From positions 1 through 39,339 of the forward strand of contig JAPLEF010000031.1 in the NCBI GenBank assembly GCA_026391525.1: a stretch of 39,339 nt of DNA, read 5' to 3'. Each line of letters starts with the position of its first letter. Within the stretch, counting starts at the first letter, position 1. Made by a program: the position numbers and the translations under genes. This document shows, one piece after another, positions 1-8,434 of this stretch. The notes beneath the pieces are model-generated. The model did no database searches. It saw nothing but the letters and a program-made list of their open reading frames with translations, and had not been told where the DNA came from. Origin of the DNA: Sphingobacteriales bacterium (GTDB lineage Bacteria; Bacteroidota; Bacteroidia; Chitinophagales; Chitinophagaceae).

Positions 1-330
1 AGAGCTTTGGGTAATGGATTGCTTGAACGAGCGTATCAAGAATGTTTACGTTACGAACTTAATAAGAATGGCTTATTTGTTGAAACACAAAAGGTTTTAC
101 CACTTACCTATGAAGAAATTTATTTAGATGCAGGGTTTCGAATAGATATTATGGTTGAAAGAAAATTGATACTAGAAATTAAAACAGTAGAAAAATTAGC
201 CCCAATTCATTTTGCCCAATTGCTAACATATTTAAAACTGAGCAATTGCAAATTAGGTTTGCTGATGAATTTCAATACAGCATTATTTAAAGATGGTATA
301 CGAAGAGTTGTAAACAATCTTTACTATTAA
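1..330 (+). CDS. GxxExxY family protein, 5' end outside window
   Basis: The reading frame is open from the first base and ends at TAA 328-330, so the gene is cut by the window edge, not broken. The visible part begins RALGNGLLERAYQECLRYEL, which holds the family's G-x-x-E-x-x-Y signature (GLLERAY). It continues with a PD-(D/E)xK-like core: D at FRIDIMVE, then LILEIKTVEKL, in which E-x-K is the usual catalytic spacing. Known of the family: about 120-130 residue proteins, often multicopy in Bacteroidota and related phyla, predicted nuclease-fold, function unproven. Only about 15-20 N-terminal residues should be missing. A 46-bp tandem repeat begins about 55 bases downstream. Family assignment is firm; the nuclease role is inferred from motif spacing. 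Confidence 0.88.
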   Translation, partial: RALGNGLLERAYQECLRYELNKNGLFVETQKVLPLTYEEIYLDAGFRIDIMVERKLILEIKTVEKLAPIHFAQLLTYLKLSNCKLGLLMNFNTALFKDGIRRVVNNLYY

Positions 331-385
331 AATTAGTTTCCTTACATGAAAAAGATAGGTTAGTTCTTAATATAAAAATGCCTCT

Positions 386-566
386 TTTGTGTTTCCCTCG
401 CGAACCTTGCGTTAAAAAATACATTCCCTCCTTTGCGTTTCCCTTGCGAACCTTGCGTTAAAAAATACATTCCCTCCTTTGTGTTTCCCTCGCGAACCTT
501 GCGTTAAAAAATACATTCCCTCCTTTGCGTTTCCCTCGCGAACCTTGTGTTAAAATACTTTTCCTC
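386..566. repeat. 46-bp tandem repeat, four units
   Basis: Units start at 386, 432, 478 and 524, each exactly 46 bp apart. Each contains TTTGCGTTTCCCTCGCGAAC, then CTTGCGTTAAAAAATA, then CATTCCCTCC. Units 1-3 differ by only one or two bases; the last is degraded (two A lost, mismatches) and fades out by about 566. There is no unique sequence between units, so this is not a CRISPR array. It fills most of the gap between the GxxExxY gene and mnmH; no gene is seen in it. The upstream-extended frame of mnmH runs into the last unit and should not be taken as coding. Confidence 0.93.
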
Positions 567-624
567 ACAAAAAAAACGCTTTTGCCATTCACGCAACCTA
601 ACTTTACATCCTATCAGTATTGTT

Positions 625-1698
625 GTGATAAAAAAAATAAATACCAGCGATTTCCTTAATCTTGCTCTAAATCAACCGGTTTTCGATGTGCGCAGTCCCG
701 GAGAATATTTACACGCCCATATCCCCGGCGCATTCAACCTGCCCCTTTTTAGCGATGAAGAGCGAAAAATTGTGGGCACGGCTTATAAGCAAGAAGGTAA
801 ACAACCTGCTATCAAATACGGACTTGAATTTTTTGGTCCGAAACTGAACGCACTGGTTGATGAAGCTAAAACTTTTTTGAAAATTGCATTGATACCTTCT
901 TCAGCTAATACTGTACTACTGCATTGCTGGAGAGGTGGCATGCGAAGTGCTGCTGTAGCCTGGTTGTTAGACCTATATGGTTTTGAAGTGTACCTTTTAG
1001 AAGGTGGCTACAAAGCCTACCGGCAGCATGTATTGGCTGTTTTTGATCTGCCACTACGCATGCAGATAATTGGTGGGTTTACCGGCTCCAATAAAACAGG
1101 TATGTTGCATCAACTAAAGCAGATGGGTCATGCAGTGATAGATTTGGAACACATCGCATTGCATAAGGGTTCTGCATTTGGCGGAATCGATATGGAACCA
1201 CAACCCACTCAGGAAATGTTTGAAAATAAATTGGCTGTTATAGTATACCAATTGTATCTGGCGCAGGAAAATAAAATGGAAACAAATTGCTGGATTGAAG
1301 ATGAAAGCCAGCGTTTAGGCAAACTCCACATCCCTCATCCATTCTGGAACAGCATGCGCCAAAAAACAGTTTTCTTTCTTGATATCCCTTTCGAAGAACG
1401 ATTGAAACATATCATTACCTGTTATGGTAATCTTGATAAGGAAAAACTGATTACTGCAGTGATTCGCATCCGGAAACGCCTCGGCCCCCTGGAAAGTAAA
1501 ATCTGTATCAACTTTCTTCTGGAAGATAATGTGCCGGAAGCTTTCAGAATTTTATTGCAGTATTATGATAAGACTTACCAAAAATCTCTACAAAACAGAG
1601 AAAAACCTGATGAACAAATACAAACCATCAGCCTCGAAAGTATTGATGCCATTGATAACACCCATAAACTGCTTGCATGTACCAAAAATTTCGCCTGA
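625..1698 (+). CDS. mnmH: tRNA 2-selenouridine synthase MnmH
   Basis: It replaces the sulfur of wobble 2-thiouridine in tRNAs for Lys, Glu and Gln with selenium from selenophosphate, via a geranylated intermediate. An N-terminal rhodanese domain (DVRSPGEYLHAHIPGA near residue 21) carries the catalytic Cys101 in LLHCWRGGMRSA. A P-loop domain follows with GGFTGSNKT at 150-158 and the family block WIEDESQRLGKLHIP. I chose the GTG at 625 because (V)IKKINTSDF matches the usual N-terminus; the frame is open back to 547, but that stretch lies in the repeat remnant. Length, 357 residues, is normal. A possible weak -7 box, TAACTTTA, lies at 599-606. The next gene overlaps its end by 22 bases and selD follows, giving the selenium donor and user in one cluster. 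Confidence 0.95.
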   Translation: MIKKINTSDFLNLALNQPVFDVRSPGEYLHAHIPGAFNLPLFSDEERKIVGTAYKQEGKQPAIKYGLEFFGPKLNALVDEAKTFLKIALIPSSANTVLLHCWRGGMRSAAVAWLLDLYGFEVYLLEGGYKAYRQHVLAVFDLPLRMQIIGGFTGSNKTGMLHQLKQMGHAVIDLEHIALHKGSAFGGIDMEPQPTQEMFENKLAVIVYQLYLAQENKMETNCWIEDESQRLGKLHIPHPFWNSMRQKTVFFLDIPFEERLKHIITCYGNLDKEKLITAVIRIRKRLGPLESKICINFLLEDNVPEAFRILLQYYDKTYQKSLQNREKPDEQIQTISLESIDAIDNTHKLLACTKNFA

Positions 1699-2723
1699 TA
1701 TTCCTCCTGCTTCTTCCAGTTATGAGCGAGGCGCAAAACGGAAAAACAGATGTCACCGGTTTATGGAAAGGCACCATTTACAATGATACTACCGGTTTAT
1801 TTTACCGCTATGAAATCGGCATCAGCAGCAACAAAGGCAAATTATCAGGCTTCTCTCACACCTGGTTTATTTTAGATGACAAACAATATTACGGTGTAAA
1901 AAAAGTAAAAATAAAATGGGTGGGCGACAAGCTGATTGTTGAAGATGATGGTTTGATTGCCAACAATTATCCGGTATCACCCGATAAGGGCGTCCGGCAA
2001 CTGAATGTTCTCGAACTAACGGTAAAGGATAGCTTGCTTACCCTTACAGGACCGTTCAGCACCAACCGAACCAGACAGTTCAGTTCACTAACGGGAACAA
2101 TTAGCCTCGAACGAAAGAATGATTACTGGAAATCATCTCTTTTGCCACATCTCCAGGAGCTGGGCCGCTTAGATCAGCTTAGTTTTGTAGAACCCCCCGA
2201 AACCTTAGATAAAAAATTATATGCAGCAAGTGAAAAACAATCTGCTGTTGCTTTAAAGAATAGCCCGATTACCACTACCGTGAAACCGGCATCCCAAAGC
2301 GGTGTTCCGGTAAACCCTAATGTATTGCCCGAAAAAAAGAAACCCGTTACTGAAAAACCTTTAGCTGCCGCTCAGGTTAATGAACGTGTAAGTGTAGCAC
2401 AGGAAACCATTTTCTTCAAAAACGACAGCTTGCAATTAACCTTATACGATAACGGCGAAGTGGATGGTGATACCGTAAGCATTTTATTGAATGGAAAACT
2501 CATTCTATCCAACCAACGTTTAAGTACGAATGCTATAAGGCATACCATTTATATCGATCCATCAACCGATAGCATCACTTTATTGATGTATGCCGAAAAT
2601 CTGGGAAGTATCGCACCCAATACAGGGCTGCTGGTAGTGAAAGACGGCAGCAATCAATATGAAGTACGTTTTAGCGGCGACCTTCAAAAAAATGCTGCTA
2701 TCATTTTTAAGCGCAGAAAATAA
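1677..2723 (+). CDS. Secreted beta-rich protein of unknown function
   Basis: A 348-residue protein with a signal peptide (MYQKFRLIFLLLLPVMSEAQ, cleavage probably after SEA or AQ). The first half (about 25-160) is a beta-rich, lipocalin-like stretch starting TDVTGLWKGTIY. A Lys/Pro/Ala/Thr-rich linker (about 185-235) follows. The C-terminal domain (about 240-348) contains LYDNGEVDGDTVSILLNG and MYAENLGSIAPNTGLLVV, a domain I associate with exported Bacteroidota proteins, without a known activity. The ATG at 1677 lies inside the end of mnmH and selD starts 7 bases after its stop, so all three are probably co-transcribed. No selenium-binding motif or Cys pair is visible, so a link to selenium rests on position alone. 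Confidence 0.85.
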   Translation: MYQKFRLIFLLLLPVMSEAQNGKTDVTGLWKGTIYNDTTGLFYRYEIGISSNKGKLSGFSHTWFILDDKQYYGVKKVKIKWVGDKLIVEDDGLIANNYPVSPDKGVRQLNVLELTVKDSLLTLTGPFSTNRTRQFSSLTGTISLERKNDYWKSSLLPHLQELGRLDQLSFVEPPETLDKKLYAASEKQSAVALKNSPITTTVKPASQSGVPVNPNVLPEKKKPVTEKPLAAAQVNERVSVAQETIFFKNDSLQLTLYDNGEVDGDTVSILLNGKLILSNQRLSTNAIRHTIYIDPSTDSITLLMYAENLGSIAPNTGLLVVKDGSNQYEVRFSGDLQKNAAIIFKRRK

Positions 2724-2730
2724 GCACAAC

Positions 2731-3810
2731 ATGGAACCACCAGTACAAACAGAACCCGTTAAGCTCACCCAGTTTTCCAGAAGTTCTGGATGTGGTTGTA
2801 AAATTGCACCCGCCGTTCTTGAGCAAATCCTTAAAACCGATCTGGCAGAATCCACTAATGAAAAATTACTGGTAGGCAACAGCAGCAACGACGATGCAGC
2901 CGCATACGACATTGGTAACGGAGATGCACTCATTTGCACTACCGATTTTTTTATGCCTGTTGTAGATGATGCATTCAGCTTTGGTCGTATCGCTGCAGCC
3001 AATGCCATAAGTGATATCTATGCCATGGGTGGAAGCCCGATTATTGCTATTGCCATTTTAGGCTGGCCGGTTGAAAAACTTCCTGCTGAACTCGCACAAC
3101 AGGTGCTTTCCGGTGCCCGCAGTATTTGCAGGGAAGCCGGTATACCCCTTGCCGGAGGGCATAGTATCGATACTTTAGAACCCATGTTTGGATTAGCTGT
3201 AAACGGACTTACTAAAATTACACAACTCAAAAAAAACAATACCGCAAAAGTAGGCGATCATCTTTTTCTTACTAAACCCATCGGCACCGGAATCCTTTCC
3301 GCTGCTCAGAAAAGAGGCCTGATCAATATTGAACATCAATCAGCTCTCATTGCACAAATGTGCCGCCTCAATAAAGAAGGAGCAAAATTAGGTGCACTAG
3401 ATTCTGTTACTGCTATGACCGATGTAACCGGATTTGGAATCCTTGGTCATCTTATGGAGATGGCGGTTGGTGCAGATCTTTCGGTTGACTTATTTTACAA
3501 CCGCTTGCAGGTAATGGACGGAGTGAGGGAATATCTTGCTCAGCGGATTGTTCCGGATGCCACTTATCGCAACTGGAACCGGTATAGCCAGCAAACCAGT
3601 TTCGAAAAAGGGGTGAATGTAATGGAAGCCTTCAGTTTGCTTCCCGATCCGCAAACCAATGGAGGCTTACTGTTTAGCGTAAACGAAGCTGATGTTTCAT
3701 TCATGCAGGAATGGTTGGTCCAAAACGAATTAAGTAATTTTGCAACTACCATCGGAAAATTTGTTCCAGCGGCAGAGAAAAGGGTAAATGTAATAAATCA
3801 GGAAATCTGA
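2731..3810 (+). CDS. selD: Selenide, water dikinase (selenophosphate synthase)
   Basis: It makes selenophosphate from selenide and ATP, the selenium donor for MnmH. The catalytic site is [10 protein letters not shown] with Cys21 (the equivalent of E. coli Cys17) and Lys24; it uses Cys, with no in-frame TGA. Other hallmarks are [57 protein letters not shown] and DPQTNGG. The ATG at 2731 gives a normal 359-residue protein; the frame is open further upstream, but that part overlaps the preceding gene. No selA, selB or selC is visible here, so the local use of selenium is tRNA modification. Its 3' end overlaps the convergent pterin dehydratase gene by 13 bases. Confidence 0.96.
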   Translation: MEPPVQTEPVKLTQFSRSSGCGCKIAPAVLEQILKTDLAESTNEKLLVGNSSNDDAAAYDIGNGDALICTTDFFMPVVDDAFSFGRIAAANAISDIYAMGGSPIIAIAILGWPVEKLPAELAQQVLSGARSICREAGIPLAGGHSIDTLEPMFGLAVNGLTKITQLKKNNTAKVGDHLFLTKPIGTGILSAAQKRGLINIEHQSALIAQMCRLNKEGAKLGALDSVTAMTDVTGFGILGHLMEMAVGADLSVDLFYNRLQVMDGVREYLAQRIVPDATYRNWNRYSQQTSFEKGVNVMEAFSLLPDPQTNGGLLFSVNEADVSFMQEWLVQNELSNFATTIGKFVPAAEKRVNVINQEI

Positions 3811-4028
3811 TCAATGGCTTCAGCCAGTAACCGATCTTTTTCAGTAATGGTATCTCCGGCATCATGCGTGTTCAACCAGATCTCCACCTGATTGTAAACA
3901 TTGGTCCATTTGGGATGATGATCCATCTTCTCCGCAAGAAATGCCACACGGGTCATGAAAGCAAATGCTGATTGGAAATCATTGAATTTGAACTTACGGT
4001 AAAGTGTATTTTCTGTTGTCGTCCACAT
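3798..4028 (-). CDS. 4a-hydroxytetrahydrobiopterin dehydratase (PCD/DCoH)
   Basis: A 76-residue pterin-4a-carbinolamine dehydratase, which dehydrates the 4a-hydroxy pterin left by aromatic amino acid hydroxylases. The active-site block is [20 protein letters not shown] followed by [11 protein letters not shown], with the His-His-Pro and later His-Asp expected of the family. It is the short version common in Bacteroidota. Translation starts at ATG (CAT at 4026-4028). It lies 9 bases after the IPExxxVDY gene and is probably the last gene of a minus-strand operon that begins with the M28 peptidase. No phenylalanine hydroxylase gene is seen in the window. Confidence 0.93.
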   Translation of the reverse strand: MWTTTENTLYRKFKFNDFQSAFAFMTRVAFLAEKMDHHPKWTNVYNQVEIWLNTHDAGDTITEKDRLLAEAIDQIS

Positions 4029-4037
4029 AATCTTTTT

Positions 4038-4481
4038 TTAAAAAATAAGGTGTTGCTTGTTTTTGATTTTTTCATTCGTCATTTCTGTAACGAGTTGAAC
4101 TGCGGGAATGGTTCTGATGGTTTGCTGGATTAGTTTAAAGCCTTCCTTGTCGAGATCTTCTCCCTTAGCCAGCCACAAAAAATCGAGGTGCTTGAATTCC
4201 GGTAGCAGGTACTCGCCATCGTTATGATTGTTGTAGAGGTAATGTGCCGAAAAACAGCCCGGTACAGGATATTCATAAATTGGGAAAAAATAATGCCTCT
4301 TTTTTTTCAAGAGATGCATTTCAAGGCTGTTGTTGATCCTGAACTGAAAACCCATCACCTGATTGATATGCCAGGTTAGGGTATAATCTTTTATCGGGGC
4401 TACAATGCCCAGTAACAAAGTATCCTGAAAGAATTCTTCCGCCAGGCTTTCGTTATCGATTTTCAGTTTAGAATGGCTCAT
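4038..4481 (-). CDS. IPExxxVDY family protein
   Basis: A 147-residue cytoplasmic protein with the block FFQDTLLLGIVAPIKDYTLT followed by WHINQVMGF, typical of the Bacteroidota-specific family named after its IPExxxVDY motif. The name-giving motif is not well kept here (YEYPVPGCFSAHY lies near that position). No signal peptide, membrane segment or catalytic motif is seen. Function is unknown in the family. It sits between the M28 peptidase and the pterin dehydratase with only 9 bases on each side, so co-transcription is likely. Confidence 0.82.
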   Translation of the reverse strand: MSHSKLKIDNESLAEEFFQDTLLLGIVAPIKDYTLTWHINQVMGFQFRINNSLEMHLLKKKRHYFFPIYEYPVPGCFSAHYLYNNHNDGEYLLPEFKHLDFLWLAKGEDLDKEGFKLIQQTIRTIPAVQLVTEMTNEKIKNKQHLIF

Positions 4482-4490
4482 CCTTAAAAA

Positions 4491-6110
4491 TTAAAACTCC
4501 AGCTCCACTTTCATTTCTTTGTTCCCTCGTTTAAAGGTAACGGTTGTTTTTTCTCCCTTATTGAATTTATTCAAGGCCTGCATATAGGTTTGAACATCAG
4601 AAACTTTATGTTCACCCAATTGTAGAATCACATCACCTGCCATGATGCCTGCTTTCTTTGCCGGCCTGCCATCGGATACAGCATCAACCAACACCCCTTC
4701 TCCCGAAAAGGTATAATCAGGCATGATGCCCATGGTTACTTTAAAACTGCTTTTTCCACTTGCAGCAGCTTCCCTGGTTTTGGTAAATTCAAGCTTACCG
4801 TAAGTAGCCGTTTGGTTGATCAATGATACAATATACTGGATGATGCGCCACTCCCCTGCTGCATTTACTTTTTCTGCATCATCAGTTGGCTTATGGTAAT
4901 CGCTGTGCGTTCCGGTGAAAAAGAAGAGCACCGGAATATCTTTCCGGTAAAAACTGGTATGGTCGCTCGGACCGCTACCTGCACTATCTGTTTTGATCCG
5001 AAGATAACTGTTGTTAGGTTCAATCAGTTTTCCCCAAGCCGGAGATGTACCATAGCCACCAATGGTGATAGCATGCGTACTATCGTTCAAACGGCCCACC
5101 ATATCCATATTGATCATGTAATCGATATCACTAAGTGGAATCGGGCAGTGCTCCACAAAGTACTTCGATCCAAATAAACCCAGCTCTTCACCCGAAAAAG
5201 CAACGAATAAGAAATTGAAATCCTTATTGCCTGAAGTTTTCAAAATCTTAGAAAGTTCAATCAAGGCAGCCGTGCCACTGGCATTATCATCAGCACCGTT
5301 GTGGATCATCGGGGTACTTCCTGCATATAGCGAATTGTGGTCTTCCCCATACCCCAAATGGTCATAATGCGCCCCAATCACTACAGTAAGCTTCGATTGG
5401 TTGTTCAGGTAGCCTACAACGTTATGCCCCTTCCGTGAACTCTCAGTGATAGTATAGTTAAGCTTGCATTTGAAATTTCCATTCTTTTCTGCTTTGTAAA
5501 CAGAATCCAGCATGAAAATAACGGGAATCAGCAAACGCTTACTTCTCTCATTTTTATCAAAATAGCCCAATTCCGAAGCTGATTTTGAATAGCCTGTAAT
5601 GATCATTGCTTTAAAACCTTTTTTTTCCGCATCTTCTGCAGCAGTTCTCACAGTGGTCTTCAGGTCGAAATGCGGATTATCCTTATTCAGATTCACTACA
5701 TTTTCCAAATCATAAATGAAGCAATCATTATTTGAACCGGAGTTCAGCACTAATTTCCTGGCGTCGCCTGCATAAGCCAACGGGAAAAATTCATCCGGTG
5801 CCTTAAGCATCTTGCCATTGAATTTCAGGGAAGCATCTTCTAATTTTCGTCCATCATATACTTCAAAAGCTTGCAGATAATCCTGAATACCTGGAGCTGT
5901 ATTAATGCCAGTCAGCTTCAATTGTCTGATGATATATTGATAAGCCAGTTCTTCACCTTTGGTGCCGGTTCGCCTGCCTTCCAATTTATCGCTTGCCAAA
6001 AAAGCAATATGGGCTTTGATTGATGAAACAGCCTGCTGATCAGTTGATTGTTGAGCAACTACTGAAATTGAATAGCTAAAACAGATGATCCAAATTATAT
6101 ATTTTTTCAA
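4491..6110 (-). CDS. Exported M28 zinc aminopeptidase with C-terminal PDZ
   Basis: A 539-residue exported metallopeptidase. Order: signal peptide (about 1-20, MKKYIIWIICFSYSISVVAQ); an inserted PA-like region (about 95-200); the M28 catalytic domain; and a PDZ domain (about 455-539, AGIMAGDVILQLGEHKVSDV). Di-zinc ligands and catalytic residues are all visible: GAHYDHLGYG (about 246), NGADDNASG (about 273), FSGEELGLFG (about 308), NMDMVGR (about 334) and SDYHKPTDD (about 406). The start is a TTG (CAA at 6108-6110): no ATG lies nearby and a -7 box sits 17 bases upstream. It heads a probable operon with the two small genes downstream. The likely role is periplasmic or extracellular peptide trimming; the substrate is unknown. 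Confidence 0.93.
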   Translation of the reverse strand: MKKYIIWIICFSYSISVVAQQSTDQQAVSSIKAHIAFLASDKLEGRRTGTKGEELAYQYIIRQLKLTGINTAPGIQDYLQAFEVYDGRKLEDASLKFNGKMLKAPDEFFPLAYAGDARKLVLNSGSNNDCFIYDLENVVNLNKDNPHFDLKTTVRTAAEDAEKKGFKAMIITGYSKSASELGYFDKNERSKRLLIPVIFMLDSVYKAEKNGNFKCKLNYTITESSRKGHNVVGYLNNQSKLTVVIGAHYDHLGYGEDHNSLYAGSTPMIHNGADDNASGTAALIELSKILKTSGNKDFNFLFVAFSGEELGLFGSKYFVEHCPIPLSDIDYMINMDMVGRLNDSTHAITIGGYGTSPAWGKLIEPNNSYLRIKTDSAGSGPSDHTSFYRKDIPVLFFFTGTHSDYHKPTDDAEKVNAAGEWRIIQYIVSLINQTATYGKLEFTKTREAAASGKSSFKVTMGIMPDYTFSGEGVLVDAVSDGRPAKKAGIMAGDVILQLGEHKVSDVQTYMQALNKFNKGEKTTVTFKRGNKEMKVELEF

Positions 6111-6126
6111 GATGTTTATTTGATTA

Positions 6127-6134
6127 CAAAGTTA
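6127..6134 (-). promoter_or_regulatory. -7 box for the M28 peptidase operon
   Basis: On the minus strand this reads TAACTTTG, a perfect match to the Bacteroidota -7 consensus TAnnTTTG. It lies 17 bases from the proposed TTG start, leaving a very short leader. No clear -33 TTG is found at the expected distance. Confidence 0.5.
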
Positions 6135-6207
6135 ACCATCAACAAGCTGTTTGCCATTAAGTGGCGTATGTTTCTTTAATTCGTAAACCCGAACTGTTCA
6201 ATCGTAT

Positions 6208-6215
6208 TACTTTTG
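6208..6215 (+). promoter_or_regulatory. -7 box for feoB
   Basis: TACTTTTG followed by CA, a perfect TAnnTTTG, ends 23 bases before the TTG at 6239. It falls inside the longer open frame that begins at GTG 6161, which argues that the first 26 codons of that frame are not translated. A -33 TTG is not obvious. Confidence 0.45.
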
Positions 6216-6238
6216 CACAAATCAAGTTAAACAAGCTT

Positions 6239-8359
6239 TTGCCTAAACCCATAAATATTGCTTTGGTAGGAAACCCGAATAGCGGAAAAAGTTCCTTATT
6301 CAATGTGCTTACAGGGCTGAATCAGAAAGTGGGTAATTTCCCGGGTGTAACGGTTGACAAAAAAATGGGAGATACTATGCTGAGTAATGGGCAAAAGACC
6401 AGTTTCATAGATCTTCCCGGAACCTATAGCCTTTATCCGAAAAGGGCCGATGAATGGGTTTCTTATAAAGTGTTATTGGGGCTAGATGAAACCGTACAAC
6501 CCGATATGGTTGTTTTGGTGGCAGATGCCAGTAACCTGAAAAGGAACCTGCTTTTCTGTTCTCAAATCATCGACTTGAAATTGCCCGTGGTGGTTGCTTT
6601 AACCATGATGGACCTGGCCAAGAAAAAAGGAACACAGATAGATATTCCGGGGCTGGAAAGATTGCTGGGTGTACCGATTGTTGCCGTCAATCCAAGAAAA
6701 AACAAAGGTATTAGCGCTCTCAAAAAAAGTATCGAAAATACCGCTGAAAAAATCAACCAGCAGTCTGCAAGAAGCTTTATCAATCATAAAGCATTGGCAC
6801 CGGAAGCCATAGCGGAGGTAATGGAAAAGTTTCCGGCCATCAATCCTTATACCGCCATCCATTACCTGATCAATCAACAGCATTTCAACCTTCCTGCAGA
6901 AAAGTCAGATGCACTTACTAAGATTGGCCACAAACATGCATTTAATGCTACCCGAACGCAGGCAGAAGAAATCATGCAACGGTATACCAAGATCAAACAA
7001 GTGATGCAACAGGCCGTTGTTGAAACTGATCCCCTGCAAAAAACCTTGCTAACGGAGAAAATCGATAACCTGCTGCTGCATCGTACCTGGGGCTACCTGA
7101 TCTTGATTGCCGTACTTTTTCTTTTATTTCAAAGTGTTTTCTGGATCGCCGGGTATCCGATGGATGCAATTGAATGGATATTTGGAAAACTCGCTGGCTG
7201 GTTCACTTCCATTTTACCGCAGGGATGGTTCGCCGATCTCTTTGTAAACGGGTTTCTGGCAGGCTTAAGCGGCATCATGGTGTTTATACCACAGATCATG
7301 ATCCTTTTCGGACTCATCACTCTTCTGGAAGATTCAGGCTATATGGCCAGGATCAGCTTTTTAACGGATAAGCTTATGCGAAAAGCAGGACTTAATGGTA
7401 AAAGCGCCATGCCGATGATCAGCGGTTTTGCCTGTGCCGTTCCTGCCATAATGAGTGCAAGGAATATCGAGAACAAGAAAGAAAGGCTACTCACCATTAT
7501 GGTCACCCCGTTGATGAGCTGCTCTGCGCGTTTACCTGTTTATACCATTCTGATTGCATTAGTGATTCCTTCTAAACTTTATTTTGGTTTCCTTAGTTTA
7601 CAGGGATTGGTGATGATGTCGCTTTATCTTTTAGGAACAGTAATGGCACTTGTAGTTGCCTGGGTGATGAAACTATTCATAAAAAGTACGGAAAGAAGTT
7701 ATTTCATCCTTGAACTGCCCGTATATCGAAACCCAAGATGGAAAAATGCATTGTTCACTATGGTAGAAAAGGCGAAAATATTTGTTTTCGACGCAGGAAA
7801 AATCATCATGATGATCAGTTTGTTGCTTTGGGCTTTGAGCAGCTTCGGGCCTTCTGCAAAAATGAATGCCATCAGAAGCAGTTATGAAGCCAAAATCAGT
7901 GCAGATAGTTCGCATCAGAAGGAATTGAAGTTAGAAATGAAAACGGAAATGCTTCAATATTCATTTGCGGGTACCCTTGGCCGTTGGATTGAACCTGCCA
8001 TCAAACCGTTGGGTTACGATTGGAAAATCGGAATAGCATTGATCACTTCATTTGCAGCGCGTGAAGTTTTTGTAGGCACCATGGCAACGCTTTACAGTGT
8101 GGGTTCTGATGATGCTAAAAATAGTCATACTCTCAGAGAAAAAATGAATGCTGCCGTTCGCGAAGATGGCAGTAAGGTTTATTCCCTTGCCACAGGATTA
8201 TCGCTTATGGTTTTTTATGTTCTGGCCATGCAATGTATGAGTACTATTGCCATTGTGAAAAGAGAAACCAAAAGCTGGAAGTGGCCGATCATTCAATTGG
8301 TATACATGACCGGGCTCGCTTACTTGTTAAGTTTTGTAGTTTATCAGTTATTTAAGTAG
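6239..8359 (+). CDS. feoB: Ferrous iron transporter FeoB
   Basis: The inner-membrane Fe(II) importer with a cytosolic G domain. Visible G motifs: ALVGNPNSGKSSLFNVL (G1), GNFPGVTVD (G2), DLPGTYSLYP (G3) and TMMD (G4, where Thr replaces the usual Asn). About residues 285-706 hold the membrane core with the two Gate regions and the conserved EDSGYMAR and GFACAVPAIMSAR blocks, including the Cys implicated in iron passage. The TTG at 6239 gives (M)PKPINIALVGNP, the usual FeoB start, and lies just after a -7 box; a GTG at 6161 would add 26 residues unlike the family. No feoA is next to it; the upstream neighbour is a divergent peptidase. Family certain, start less so. Confidence 0.95.
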   Translation: MPKPINIALVGNPNSGKSSLFNVLTGLNQKVGNFPGVTVDKKMGDTMLSNGQKTSFIDLPGTYSLYPKRADEWVSYKVLLGLDETVQPDMVVLVADASNLKRNLLFCSQIIDLKLPVVVALTMMDLAKKKGTQIDIPGLERLLGVPIVAVNPRKNKGISALKKSIENTAEKINQQSARSFINHKALAPEAIAEVMEKFPAINPYTAIHYLINQQHFNLPAEKSDALTKIGHKHAFNATRTQAEEIMQRYTKIKQVMQQAVVETDPLQKTLLTEKIDNLLLHRTWGYLILIAVLFLLFQSVFWIAGYPMDAIEWIFGKLAGWFTSILPQGWFADLFVNGFLAGLSGIMVFIPQIMILFGLITLLEDSGYMARISFLTDKLMRKAGLNGKSAMPMISGFACAVPAIMSARNIENKKERLLTIMVTPLMSCSARLPVYTILIALVIPSKLYFGFLSLQGLVMMSLYLLGTVMALVVAWVMKLFIKSTERSYFILELPVYRNPRWKNALFTMVEKAKIFVFDAGKIIMMISLLLWALSSFGPSAKMNAIRSSYEAKISADSSHQKELKLEMKTEMLQYSFAGTLGRWIEPAIKPLGYDWKIGIALITSFAAREVFVGTMATLYSVGSDDAKNSHTLREKMNAAVREDGSKVYSLATGLSLMVFYVLAMQCMSTIAIVKRETKSWKWPIIQLVYMTGLAYLLSFVVYQLFK

Positions 8360-8376
8360 TAACAAGAAAGCTGAAA

Positions 8377-8406
8377 GGTTTAACGAAACCCCCTAAAGTT
8401 ATTTTT
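8377..8406 (+). terminator. Weak hairpin after feoB
   Basis: GGTTT-AACG-AAACC forms a 5-bp stem 17 bases after the feoB stop, with TTATTTTTT about ten bases further on. The stem is short and not directly joined to the T tract, so termination here is only possible. Confidence 0.25.
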
Positions 8407-8434
8407 TAATACCTCAACCTACTCATACCTTTTA

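Noticed and set aside
386-566. The 46-bp repeats as a CRISPR array
   Set aside because: Units abut with an exact 46-bp period and there are no unique spacers or cas genes nearby.
547-624. N-terminal extension of mnmH from GTG 547
   Set aside because: These codons lie in the decayed last repeat unit and have no family resemblance; MnmH proteins begin near residue 27 of that frame.
2580-3008. 142-codon open frame on the minus strand across the start of selD
   Set aside because: It is fully antisense to recognised coding sequence with strong family motifs and has no motif of its own.
6161-6238. GTG start of feoB at 6161
   Set aside because: The added 26 residues do not match FeoB N-termini and contain a -7 box; kept only as an alternative.
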